Below the pieces are notes generated by a model. It was not told the DNA's origin and made no database searches. It saw only the letters and a program-made list of their open reading frames with translations. Of a stretch of DNA of 35,017 nt, positions 17,870-25,691 are shown piece by piece (positions within the stretch are counted from its first letter, which is position 1; the number at the start of each line of letters is the position of its first letter). A program made the translations under genes and the position numbers. Source of the stretch: an uncultured Bacteroidota bacterium (GTDB lineage: Bacteria > Bacteroidota > Bacteroidia > UKL13-3); contig CAINMV010000032.1 in the NCBI GenBank assembly GCA_903850915.1, positions 1-35,017 on the forward strand. The letters are read 5' to 3'.

Positions 17870-18601
17870 TTAATTCGCTTTTACCACACGAATTAACATA
17901 TTCGGGGTAAGTATCACATCCGAACTACGTCCGCTTGCAAAAAGCTCCACCTTTATTCGAAACGAATAGCACGACCATATCATTTTACGCAGTATTTCTT
18001 TTATCGGATTTTGAATGCGAATAAGTGACGGCAAAACGGCAACCTCACCGTACCCGCAGTTTAACATTAATTGCTTGGCAGAAGATGGGTTAAGGTAGTT
18101 TTCGTGAGTAAAATCGCCATTAGCATAGATGGTAGAATAAGGCGCATCCAGGTTGGGTGTCCTAAATATAGCAATGCCTCCTGGCTTCAAAGCCTCTTTA
18201 ATTTGCAATAGCAAATTCACTAATTCATCCTTCGTAAAATGTTCAATGATGTCGATTCCGGTAATCACATCAAAGTGATTTTTATGGGCTTTTAAAAATT
18301 CCGTGATATCGCCTTGTGTCACCTGATTAATTTGTAGTTGATGCGCCACATTTACCATCTCCTCACTCACGTCCACACCACTGCTTTGGCTGTAGCCAGA
18401 TGTTAAAAACATACTTACTAAAGAGCCTATGCCACAGCCCAAGTCAACAATTATACCATCTTTATTGGATGGCATAAGTGGTAATATCTCGCGTTGCAAT
18501 TGCGACGTTTCTTCCTTTAATTTCTTATTGTAATTAACAGATTTACGTCCCAATTGGCTGCTGTAATATTGCTTGTAAAAAAGTTCCCGGTATTGAAGCA
18601 T
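17870..18601 (-). CDS. Class I SAM-dependent methyltransferase (UbiG-like)
   Basis: The 243-residue protein has a Rossmann methyltransferase fold: motif I IVDLGCGIGS at 51-60, acidic Asp77 in GVDVSEEM, QGDITEF near 96-102, DVITGIDIIEHF at 111-122 (the HF form common in UbiG/Methyltransf_23 proteins) and LKPGGIAIFRTPN at 138-150. A C-terminal part of about 85 residues, with PYSTIYANGDFTHENYLNP, resembles glycan- or lipid-modifying members of the group. The acceptor cannot be read from the sequence. It is convergent with the propeller gene and divergent from rnhB, whose start is 57 bases away. Confidence 0.8.
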   Translation of the reverse strand: MLQYRELFYKQYYSSQLGRKSVNYNKKLKEETSQLQREILPLMPSNKDGIIVDLGCGIGSLVSMFLTSGYSQSSGVDVSEEMVNVAHQLQINQVTQGDITEFLKAHKNHFDVITGIDIIEHFTKDELVNLLLQIKEALKPGGIAIFRTPNLDAPYSTIYANGDFTHENYLNPSSAKQLMLNCGYGEVAVLPSLIRIQNPIKEILRKMIWSCYSFRIKVELFASGRSSDVILTPNMLIRVVKAN

Positions 18602-18658
18602 AGGTGCGAAAATACCATTTATTCAAATTATGTCGATAGCAAATATTATTTTTACATT

Positions 18659-19258
18659 GTGCTTAAACTACACTCTCAAAGTAAACTCCTCGAAGCCGGC
18701 ACCGATGAAGCAGGCCGAGGATGCCTTGCGGGCCCTGTATTCGCGGCTGCCGTAATTCTACCGAAGCGCTTCAAAAACAAAATTCTCAACGACAGCAAAC
18801 AAGTATCGGAAAGCAATCGCGATGCACTACGCGCGTTAATTGAAAAGGAGGCCGTAAGTTTTGCCGTAGCTCAAATTGATGGGGCTGAAATTGACAAGAT
18901 AAACATTTTAAAGGCAAGCATCAAGGCAATGCATCACGCTATAGGAATGCTAAATGTTAAACCAGAATTTATCATCGTAGATGGCAATCACTTTTACCCT
19001 TTTCCTGATATAAAACACCGTTGTTATGTTAAGGGCGATGGCCTTTTTCTTAATATTGCAGCAGCAAGTATTTTAGCCAAAACATACCGCGACGAATTTA
19101 TGATGCAAGCGCACCAAACATTTCCGCACTATCATTGGGATAAAAACAAAGGCTATGGAACCAAGTCGCATGTCGACGCTATTCGTGAATTTGGATATTC
19201 ACCATTGCATCGAAAAACATTCGTGGTAAAGTCATTACAACAGCTAAATTTATTCTAA
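18659..19258 (+). CDS. rnhB: Ribonuclease HII
   Basis: RNase HII cleaves RNA in RNA/DNA hybrids and removes misincorporated ribonucleotides from DNA. A GTG at 18659 is chosen as start because it gives 199 residues with the catalytic Asp16-Glu17 (TDEAGRG) at the normal distance. The longer frame to an ATG at 18554 would overlap the divergent methyltransferase and add a non-homologous leader. Other landmarks are NDSKQVSES, VDGNHF with Asp108, and ASILAKTYRDE with Asp145. It is complete. It lies 45 bases upstream of the acyltransferase on the same strand and may share a transcript with the four-gene acyl cluster, probably without a functional link. Confidence 0.95.
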   Translation: MLKLHSQSKLLEAGTDEAGRGCLAGPVFAAAVILPKRFKNKILNDSKQVSESNRDALRALIEKEAVSFAVAQIDGAEIDKINILKASIKAMHHAIGMLNVKPEFIIVDGNHFYPFPDIKHRCYVKGDGLFLNIAAASILAKTYRDEFMMQAHQTFPHYHWDKNKGYGTKSHVDAIREFGYSPLHRKTFVVKSLQQLNLF

Positions 19259-19303
19259 TTTCGAAGTCACGTTTAATCGGCTAAGGTTAGCGAAATCAAA
19301 AAA

Positions 19304-19927
19304 GTGAATTCAATTCAAAAAGTGGCTCACCAAATCCGCATCCTTATTAGAACGCTATTTTCATATCGCTTCTATCACTATCTGCTATTTTCAATATACA
19401 AGGGGTTTCAACACTACTTGTTTATTGCAAAGGCGAAACAACGCTTCCCCAACACTACCCTTCACGACGACCTTTTAATGCCAAATCCAGAGCGTGTAAG
19501 CATCGGCGAAAGGTGTATTATTAGTCCTGGATGTTATTTTAACTGTGGCTTTGCGCCTTATTGGGGCATCATAAACATGGGAAGTAATATCACAGTTGGT
19601 TATAATGCATGCCTTTATGCTGGTGGTGGGAAAATCATAATCGGTGATCATGTTGACTTGGGAATAAATTGTATCATCACAACACAAACACGCAGCATGA
19701 CGCAACACCCAGTTCAAAATCGGACAAATTTCGAACATCATTTCGGCGAAGTAATTGTTGGAGAAGGAACGCTTGTAGCCTCTAATGTTACCTTACTTGC
19801 AGGTACAACTTTAGGGAAATATTGTAATGTTGTGGCAGGCGCGGTGGTGCAAGGTAATTACCCTGACAATACCACGCTGGTGGGCAATCCAGCTCGACCT
19901 GTACCACGAATTGAGATTAAATCGTAA
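19304..19927 (+). CDS. Hexapeptide-repeat (LbetaH) acyltransferase
   Basis: The 207-residue protein begins at a GTG and has a basic, partly hydrophobic N-terminus (RTLFSYRFYHYLLFSIYKGF) suggesting membrane association. From about residue 60 it shows left-handed beta-helix hexapeptides: VSIGERCIISPG, ITVGYNACLYAGG, KIIIGDHVDLGINC, VIVGEGTLVASNVTLL, then the closing VVAGAVVQGNYPDNTTLVGNPARPV typical of WbbJ/NodL/Maa acyltransferases. Members transfer an acyl group from CoA or carrier protein to a sugar or similar hydroxyl or amine. It is the first gene of a tight plus-strand set with an acyl carrier protein, a reductase and an acyl-activating ligase, so a carrier-bound acyl donor is plausible. 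Confidence 0.88.
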   Translation: MNSIQKVAHQIRILIRTLFSYRFYHYLLFSIYKGFQHYLFIAKAKQRFPNTTLHDDLLMPNPERVSIGERCIISPGCYFNCGFAPYWGIINMGSNITVGYNACLYAGGGKIIIGDHVDLGINCIITTQTRSMTQHPVQNRTNFEHHFGEVIVGEGTLVASNVTLLAGTTLGKYCNVVAGAVVQGNYPDNTTLVGNPARPVPRIEIKS

Positions 19928-19936
19928 AATGAAAAA

Positions 19937-20230
19937 ATGAAAAAACCAACAGAAAAAGTGGTAACAGATGCGTTAAGTATACTCTACCATGAACTTCGCA
20001 TTGAAATGCCTATCGATAGCGATACAATAATTTACGGCACAAGCAGCTTGCTTAATTCACTCTCCTTGGTTCGCCTTATCGTGGAAATTGAAGATGCCAT
20101 CTTATTATCAACAGGACAACAAATTTTAATTGCCAACGACCGTGCATTGAGTTTAAAACACTCACCATTTTACTCCGTTGCTACCCTATCAGCTTATATC
20201 AACACCTTGCTCAATGACACAAATTCTTAA
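19937..20230 (+). CDS. Acyl carrier protein
   Basis: The 97-residue protein fits a phosphopantetheine carrier. YGTSSLLNSLSLVRLIVEIE aligns with the DSL-containing helix start of ACPs, with Ser41 as the predicted attachment site; the usual Asp before it is Asn. The C-terminal TLSAYINTLL helix also fits. It is longer and more diverged than housekeeping AcpP, which indicates a specialised carrier. It starts 9 bases after the acyltransferase stop, and its own last 17 bases overlap the start of the reductase gene, pointing to translational coupling. A tiny ATGAAAAAATGA frame immediately precedes the chosen ATG. Confidence 0.85.
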   Translation: MKKPTEKVVTDALSILYHELRIEMPIDSDTIIYGTSSLLNSLSLVRLIVEIEDAILLSTGQQILIANDRALSLKHSPFYSVATLSAYINTLLNDTNS

Positions 20231-20921
20231 GCCCACAATACTGATTACCGGGGCAAGTAAAGGCTTAGGAGCTGAAATTGCCGAGCACTATCTAAACCAA
20301 GGACACAAGGTGGTTTCTTTGAGCCGAAGTGCTTCCGTAGTGCATGAAAATCACCTTCAATATCAAGCAGACATTTCAATTGAAGCAGATATATTGTATG
20401 TGATTAAAGATTTGAAAAGCAAGAAAATTCCGATTGATGTGCTAATCAATAACGCTGGAATTGCAAGTATGAATTTTATGGTGAGCACCCCGCTTACCAC
20501 TGCTGCTTCAATATTCAACACGAATGTTCTCGGCTCATTTTTAGTGACACGCGAAATTTCCAAAATGATGATTTTACAAAAAGCAGGTCGCATCATCAAC
20601 ATCTCTTCTGTTTCCTTGCCTCTGCATCTAGAATGGCAAAGTATCTATGCCTCATCAAAGGCCGCCTTAGAAGAATTTACACGCATCATTGCAAAGGAAT
20701 TAGCCCCTTTTAATGTTACAGCGAATATCCTTGGACCCAATCCCATGGCTACCGACTTAATTCATGGTATTCCTGAGTCTAACTTAAATAAAGTGCTCGA
20801 GCGGCAATCCATCAAAAAAATGGGGATGCCTTCGGATGTAATTCATTGTTTGGATTTTTTTATGAGCGAAAAAAGCACCGCCATCACGGGTCAAACGATT
20901 TATTTAAATGGTGTATTTTAA
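20214..20921 (+). CDS. Short-chain dehydrogenase/reductase (FabG-like)
   Basis: The start is placed at the ATG at 20214 (MTQILKPTILITGAS), not an upstream ATG inside the carrier gene. The 235-residue product has the classical NAD(P)-binding TGASKGLG at 12-19, NNAG at 79-82, Ser132 (INISSVS), and catalytic Tyr145 and Lys149 (YASSK). The last residues (GQTIYLNGVF) fit the FabG-type end. It probably reduces a 3-oxoacyl group on the adjacent carrier protein, an inference from neighbours. Its first 17 bases overlap the carrier gene and its stop is only 2 bases before the ligase ATG. Confidence 0.92.
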   Translation: MTQILKPTILITGASKGLGAEIAEHYLNQGHKVVSLSRSASVVHENHLQYQADISIEADILYVIKDLKSKKIPIDVLINNAGIASMNFMVSTPLTTAASIFNTNVLGSFLVTREISKMMILQKAGRIINISSVSLPLHLEWQSIYASSKAALEEFTRIIAKELAPFNVTANILGPNPMATDLIHGIPESNLNKVLERQSIKKMGMPSDVIHCLDFFMSEKSTAITGQTIYLNGVF

Positions 20922-20923
20922 TT

Positions 20924-22231
20924 ATGGAAACCTTACTAAAGCATTGGCGAAACTTTGGCGAATCCATTGCTATCATTGAGGATGAGGAAAAATTCAGCTT
21001 CAATACATTCATTGTCGATATTGAAAAGACGAGTCACGAAATAACATCTCAAATAAACACAAATAATACCGCCTTCGTTTGGAACTATTCGCCGTGCTAT
21101 TCGAATGTAGTTTTACTATTCGCTATTGCTCGATGTGGTGGTATAATTGTACCCGAAAATAGTGCACATCGTATATTTAGTTCAAAGGTAGAAAACCGCA
21201 TCCATCTTGGTGAAAGTAGCTTAAGCACTTTCCAAATTGAAGATTTTGAATTAACATTGGAGCTAAAAAAAAGGCAATCTTCCGGCATAATTATTTCTAC
21301 CTCTGGCACAAGCCAACAACCTAAAGATGTACTTCTCGATTTTAGTCTGCTCTGCCTAAAGTACTTAAAATTGCAATCGAAGTTTGTCTCTGTATTAACC
21401 TTTAGTTTAGAACATATCTCAGGCATCGAAACGTTAATTAGCATACTCTCTCCAGGAGGCACTATTGTTCTGCCAACGGGCAGAAATCCGCATCAAATAG
21501 CGGACGCCATTAAACAAAATAAAGCTTCGCTACTTTCGTGTACGCCCTCCTTTTTAATACAGCTTCATCTTAAAAACTTACTAAATCAGGAGTACTTTGA
21601 AACCATAAAAATCATTAACTGCGGTGGTGAGCCTTTGCGTGAAATATGGCAAAAGAAATTTCAAGAAAAAATCCCAAACGTGAATATTCGACAGGCCTTT
21701 GGAACCACAGAATCCACCAATTTAAGAACAAGCACACACCCTACAAACAGCCGATTGTTTAAGCCCGGCTTGCACAATGAAGACTTTATCATTAAACAAA
21801 ATCGATTGCTGCTAAGGAGCCTAGGTTACCTCATTGGAGATTGGAATAAAGGCTTTAAAAACAATGACGCTTGGATTGAAACGGGTGATATGGTAGTTGA
21901 AGCTGAAGACGGATTTTTGGAAGTGATAAATAGATGGGATACCTTAATTTTGGTGGGTGGCAATAAAGTTAATGCCCAGGAAGTGGAAGAGATTATACTT
22001 CAACTTCCCATAGTGCAATTTGCTCGTGTATATGGCGAGAGCAATTTGATCCTTGGGCAAATTGTAGTGGCCGATGTTGTATGTGATGCCAACGCAGATC
22101 TGCTGGCACTAAAGTCAATAATCCGACAACATTGCTACACGCATTTAGATGACTTTAAAGTACCGGTGAAAATAAAAAAACTTAATGAACTCCCCTTGAC
22201 AACGCGAATGAAATACGATGCGGCACAATAA
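20924..22231 (+). CDS. ANL-family acyl-activating enzyme (AMP-binding ligase)
   Basis: The ATG at 20924 (METLLKHWRN), 2 bases after the reductase stop, gives 435 residues; the frame is open further upstream but overlaps the reductase. Adenylation motifs are present in order: STSGTSQQPK at 125-134 (A3), QAFGTTES at 257-264 (A5), TGD at 320-322 (A7), NRWDTLILVGGNKVN at 336-350 (A8) and a C-terminal TTRMK with Lys430 as the likely catalytic A10 lysine. It is shorter than usual acyl-CoA synthetases (about 500-550 residues), mainly in the N-terminal half. It should form an acyl-adenylate and load it on CoA or on the neighbouring carrier. The acid substrate cannot be read from the sequence. Confidence 0.88.
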   Translation: METLLKHWRNFGESIAIIEDEEKFSFNTFIVDIEKTSHEITSQINTNNTAFVWNYSPCYSNVVLLFAIARCGGIIVPENSAHRIFSSKVENRIHLGESSLSTFQIEDFELTLELKKRQSSGIIISTSGTSQQPKDVLLDFSLLCLKYLKLQSKFVSVLTFSLEHISGIETLISILSPGGTIVLPTGRNPHQIADAIKQNKASLLSCTPSFLIQLHLKNLLNQEYFETIKIINCGGEPLREIWQKKFQEKIPNVNIRQAFGTTESTNLRTSTHPTNSRLFKPGLHNEDFIIKQNRLLLRSLGYLIGDWNKGFKNNDAWIETGDMVVEAEDGFLEVINRWDTLILVGGNKVNAQEVEEIILQLPIVQFARVYGESNLILGQIVVADVVCDANADLLALKSIIRQHCYTHLDDFKVPVKIKKLNELPLTTRMKYDAAQ

Positions 22232-22255
22232 AGAACAAAAGGTAATATTATGTTA

Positions 22256-22948
22256 CTAAACTTGAGGCTTGTTGTGATCGGAATAGTCGATTAAACCATC
22301 CTTTAAGCGTATAATGCGCTTAGCAAAACGAGCAATATCCTCTTCATGTGTAACAAGAATTATTGTATTCCCTTTCGAATGTAATTCATCAAAAAGATGC
22401 ATTATCTCTACCGACGTTTTAGAGTCTAAGTTCCCAGTAGGTTCGTCGGCCAACAATAGTGAAGGGTTATTAACCAAAGCCCTAGCCACAGCCACTCTCT
22501 GACGCTGCCCTCCAGAAAGTTCATTGGGTTTATGCATCATCCTATCTGTTAGCCCAACGCCAGCTAAGGTAAGTTTTGCCTTTGCCTCACGATCAGCTTT
22601 GTTAACGCCGGCATAGATAAGGGGCAACGCAACATTTTCTAACGCAGATTGCCTTGGCATTAAATTGAAGGTTTGAAAAACAAAGCCGATTTCATTATTT
22701 CGAATTTCTGCAAGTGCATTATCACTCATGCCGCTTACATCATGTCCATTTAAAATATAGGTGCCTGATGTTGGAGAATCTAAACATCCTATCATATTCA
22801 TCAAGGTGCTTTTGCCAGAACCAGAAGGTCCCATGAGGGCAACATATTCGCCCTTCTCAATAGTTAAGTCGATACCTCTCAAAACTTGAAGCACTTCTTT
22901 TCCCATCACATAATTTTTGGTGATGGCTTTTAGTGAAATTAACGACAT
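22256..22948 (-). CDS. ABC transporter ATP-binding protein (LolD/MacB type)
   Basis: The 230-residue ATPase has Walker [10 protein letters not shown] at 40-48, Q-loop Gln92 (FVFQTFNL), signature LSGGQRQR at 144-151 and Walker B LLLADEP at 164-170, followed by TGNLDS, typical of the LolD/MacB/FtsE group. Such ATPases drive lipoprotein release from the inner membrane or mechanotransmission efflux together with FtsX-like permeases. No permease gene is adjacent in the window, so the partner lies elsewhere. It lies 61 bases downstream of korB on the same strand and converges with the ligase gene, 24 bases away. Confidence 0.93.
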   Translation of the reverse strand: MSLISLKAITKNYVMGKEVLQVLRGIDLTIEKGEYVALMGPSGSGKSTLMNMIGCLDSPTSGTYILNGHDVSGMSDNALAEIRNNEIGFVFQTFNLMPRQSALENVALPLIYAGVNKADREAKAKLTLAGVGLTDRMMHKPNELSGGQRQRVAVARALVNNPSLLLADEPTGNLDSKTSVEIMHLFDELHSKGNTIILVTHEEDIARFAKRIIRLKDGLIDYSDHNKPQV

Positions 22949-23009
22949 AAATAATAAGAAAAATTACAGCAACGAAAATGCATAAAAAAAGAAAACGGTC
23001 AAGGATATA

Positions 23010-24038
23010 TTATCCAACCATCCAGGTTTCTCTGCCTTTGAGCAATTTGTCTAAGTCACCAAGTCCCTTTTGCTGTGCCCTTTCAATTTGCTCATTAACG
23101 CCATCTTCATAAGTTCCACGCTCTTCGGTATAGAAGATGCCGAAAGGACGCGGCAAATGATTTTCCATTACTGGATTGTCGAAGAAGCGAGTTAAGATCG
23201 TAGCTTTTACACGATCAGTTTCGTCATGAATCCAAAGGTCGTTGGCGCTTGCGCCACCAGCAATATCCACCACTATAGGCTTAAAGCCATCCAAACGAAT
23301 TCCTTTATCGCCGTTCTCTCCAAAAATAAGTGGTTTGCCTTGCTCCATAAATAATGTTTCAAGCTTTTTAGAACCCTTTTCAGTAAAAATCTCAAAAGCA
23401 CCATCATTGAATACATTACAGTTTTGATAGATTTCCACCATACTGGTGCCTTTATGCCCGTAGGCGCGCTTTAAAACGGATTGCAAGTGTTTTGGATCCC
23501 TGTCCATGCTTCTAGCCACAAAGGTGCTATCGGCGCCCATGCAAAGTGCTGCTGGGTTAAATGGATGATCTACCGAACCCATTGGGCTAGACTTTGTTAC
23601 CTTGCCTGCTTCTGAGGTTGGAGAATATTGGCCCTTGGTTAGGCCATAAATTTGATTGTTAAATAACAAGACATTTACATCGAGATTACGACGCAATAGA
23701 TGAATGAAATGACCTGAGCCAATACTTAATGCATCTCCATCGCCAGTAACAATCCAAACGCTAAGATCGGGACGGCTAATTTTTAGACCAGAAGCAACAG
23801 CTGTGGCACGACCATGAATCGTGTGCATTCCATACGTTTCCATATAATATGGGAAACGAGAAGAACAGCCGATACCGCTTACAAAAACGAATTCTTCTTT
23901 TGGTCGTCCAAAATCAGGAAGTACTGTTTGAACTTGCTTAAGAATACTGTAATCGCCACAGCCTGGACACCAACGCACTTCTTGGTCGGTTACTAGTTCT
24001 TTCGATGTAAATAATGGAGTCTGTGTTTCGGTAGCCAT
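23010..24038 (-). CDS. korB: 2-oxoacid:ferredoxin oxidoreductase, beta subunit
   Basis: The beta subunit binds thiamine pyrophosphate and one 4Fe-4S cluster and, with the alpha/gamma subunit, oxidises 2-oxoacids such as 2-oxoglutarate to acyl-CoA with reduction of ferredoxin. The 342-residue protein shows the cluster cysteines in CPGCG (Cys24, Cys27), Cys58 (GIGCSS) and Cys207 (YQNCNVF). The thiamine pyrophosphate motif starts with GDGDALSIGSG at 99-109 and ends near NNQIYGLTKGQYS at 127-139. The length is normal for the KorB type. The alpha/gamma subunit gene, usually adjacent, is missing on both sides here: a lipoprotein gene lies upstream and an ABC ATPase downstream. Confidence 0.93.
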   Translation of the reverse strand: MATETQTPLFTSKELVTDQEVRWCPGCGDYSILKQVQTVLPDFGRPKEEFVFVSGIGCSSRFPYYMETYGMHTIHGRATAVASGLKISRPDLSVWIVTGDGDALSIGSGHFIHLLRRNLDVNVLLFNNQIYGLTKGQYSPTSEAGKVTKSSPMGSVDHPFNPAALCMGADSTFVARSMDRDPKHLQSVLKRAYGHKGTSMVEIYQNCNVFNDGAFEIFTEKGSKKLETLFMEQGKPLIFGENGDKGIRLDGFKPIVVDIAGGASANDLWIHDETDRVKATILTRFFDNPVMENHLPRPFGIFYTEERGTYEDGVNEQIERAQQKGLGDLDKLLKGRETWMVG

Positions 24039-24178
24039 GGTTATATTGAAATTGTTTTATAGCTTAATGATATTTTTTTGTATCTTTAGTAAGGTTATAC
24101 GATTGGGTTACAAACCTACATAATTTTCGAGACATTACGAGAATTGGAACGCCAAAATTGACAAACATCATACATTTA

Positions 24179-24781
24179 TTAATGTCCAAAGGATGGCTTC
24201 TTTACGCCTGCTTTAACGGCTTGGCTCAGAACATTCTCCTCTGGAACCAGCGGACAGCTCCACTTATAGCTGTAAGCGCAGTTTGGATTATAGGCATAGT
24301 TAAAGTCAATTTCCGTTTTAGCTCCTTTTAATTCAATGTCTAAATACCTGCCGCCCTCGTATGTTTCTGCATCGTTGGTGGCATCTTTAAATGGAACAAA
24401 CGCCATTGAATTGCCTTGCTGTGCGGTATCCGCTGTTAAAAACACGGTCAAATGACAGGAATCATTATTAAGTTTAAAATGAACCCTCCCCCATCGAATA
24501 AATGGATATTTCCGATTTAATGTATGGTTTATTTCCACAAGCTGCGCGGTATCAAACTTTTCTAATCGTGCAGCAATAAGATAATTTTTGTCTACATCAT
24601 AATAAGAAAGCCCCTCAAAGGTTTTAAGCTCCTCATCATTAAGTGGCGTGGTACTTTCATTCGAGAAGATTTCATCAATTTCCCGTCTATTTTCGGCTAA
24701 TTTAGAATAATAGTCATTTGCATTGTTTTTACATGCAAAAAAACAGAGCATCAAAAAGGCGATTTTAAAATATTGATGCAT
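24179..24781 (-). CDS. DUF1684 lipoprotein
   Basis: The 200-residue protein has a short lipoprotein signal ending CFFAC with lipidation at Cys17. The rest matches DUF1684 from memory: an N-terminal charged helix (ENRREIDEIF), TFEGLSYYDVD, and the conserved C-terminal part FVPFKDATNDAETYEGGRYL, DFNYAYNPNCAYS and WSCPLVPEENVL. The function of the family is unknown to me. It follows the Omp28-like gene by 12 bases and is the last gene of a three-gene envelope operon. Confidence 0.82.
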   Translation of the reverse strand: MHQYFKIAFLMLCFFACKNNANDYYSKLAENRREIDEIFSNESTTPLNDEELKTFEGLSYYDVDKNYLIAARLEKFDTAQLVEINHTLNRKYPFIRWGRVHFKLNNDSCHLTVFLTADTAQQGNSMAFVPFKDATNDAETYEGGRYLDIELKGAKTEIDFNYAYNPNCAYSYKWSCPLVPEENVLSQAVKAGVKKPSFGH

Positions 24782-24793
24782 ATTCCTCCAAGT

Positions 24794-25678
24794 TTAAAGG
24801 ATTTTTTTCTCTGCGCAGTGAATGACGTCGATACGAGAACTACTTTTATGAAGTATTCCCACCACATTACAATTGTTTACATTCCAGCTTGTGGGCAAGG
24901 TATATTTAAATACGCGAATTACCACTTGTTTTGAGTTTAATACAACTGTTGATGAGTTAATGCGAAGACCTGCTTTCGCTGTTAGCATTTTTCGAAAGAT
25001 ATGGTTATGAGGGTAATTCTGTATCGTATCAATTCCCGACTTCTGTGTTCCAATAATTTCATTTTCGGTGATACCAACACTCAAATACACCGTATCTGTA
25101 ACATTCTGGGTACATTCCATTTTCACCACGGCGGTTACCTCTCTTGTGACCGCATTATAATTATTCATCACACTCAAATTTATTGGCGTTGCAATTGCTA
25201 ACTCGGAGTTAACATATCCACTCCATTTAGAAAAAGGCAAATACCTGTTCGACTCTGACGGGAAGAACCTCCGATTGACTGCTCCTTGTGGCAGTGCCGA
25301 AGGGTTTCCTAGCAATTGGGTTACAATATAGTCGGCAGTTGAATCTCTAAATTCAGGATAGCCAAAACCTGAAGAAACAATAGGGTCGGTGAAAATCGGA
25401 TTCGAGAATGCGTGTAGAGCAAGAACCACAATACGTCCAGGATTCGCATCACTAATTGATTTAGCTACATCGTGCGATTGAGGACAATTAGGGCAGCGAA
25501 CACCTGTGATATCTTCTAATAAAATATTACGCGCCTGTGGTACCACCAAGATGCTGTCGACAAAGGCCGTGTCGCCTTGCAATGGCGTTGATTTTGCGGT
25601 AAAATCAATAAATGGCGCATCTTCCTTGCACGCATTTAGAAGTGCAATTGACAGTAAAAAAAAGATATATTTTTTCAT
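24794..25678 (-). CDS. Omp28-family outer membrane lipoprotein
   Basis: The 294-residue protein starts with a lipoprotein signal ending LLNAC (Cys17). Residues 50-200 resemble the Omp28 family: LLEDITGVRCPNCPQSH with a CPNC pair at 62-65 in a thioredoxin-like setting, VVLALHAF, and SALPQGAVNRRFF. The C-terminal third is beta-rich and includes NPITE-like VYLSVGITENEIIGTQ and the NYPHNHIFRKML stretch often seen in these proteins. It is anchored in the envelope; a thiol-redox role is possible because of the CxxC pair but unproven. It lies 13 bases after the barrel gene and 12 bases before the DUF1684 gene. Confidence 0.82.
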   Translation of the reverse strand: MKKYIFFLLSIALLNACKEDAPFIDFTAKSTPLQGDTAFVDSILVVPQARNILLEDITGVRCPNCPQSHDVAKSISDANPGRIVVLALHAFSNPIFTDPIVSSGFGYPEFRDSTADYIVTQLLGNPSALPQGAVNRRFFPSESNRYLPFSKWSGYVNSELAIATPINLSVMNNYNAVTREVTAVVKMECTQNVTDTVYLSVGITENEIIGTQKSGIDTIQNYPHNHIFRKMLTAKAGLRINSSTVVLNSKQVVIRVFKYTLPTSWNVNNCNVVGILHKSSSRIDVIHCAEKKIL

Positions 25679-25691
25679 AAAACGAGTTACT

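Noticed and set aside
18554-18658. N-terminal extension of RNase HII to an upstream ATG
   Set aside because: It would overlap the divergent methyltransferase start and place a leader not seen in RNase HII before the catalytic DEAGRG motif.
20846-20923. N-terminal extension of the acyl-activating ligase
   Set aside because: The extra 26 codons overlap the reductase gene and are not like an adenylation enzyme start; the ATG at 20924 fits tight coupling.
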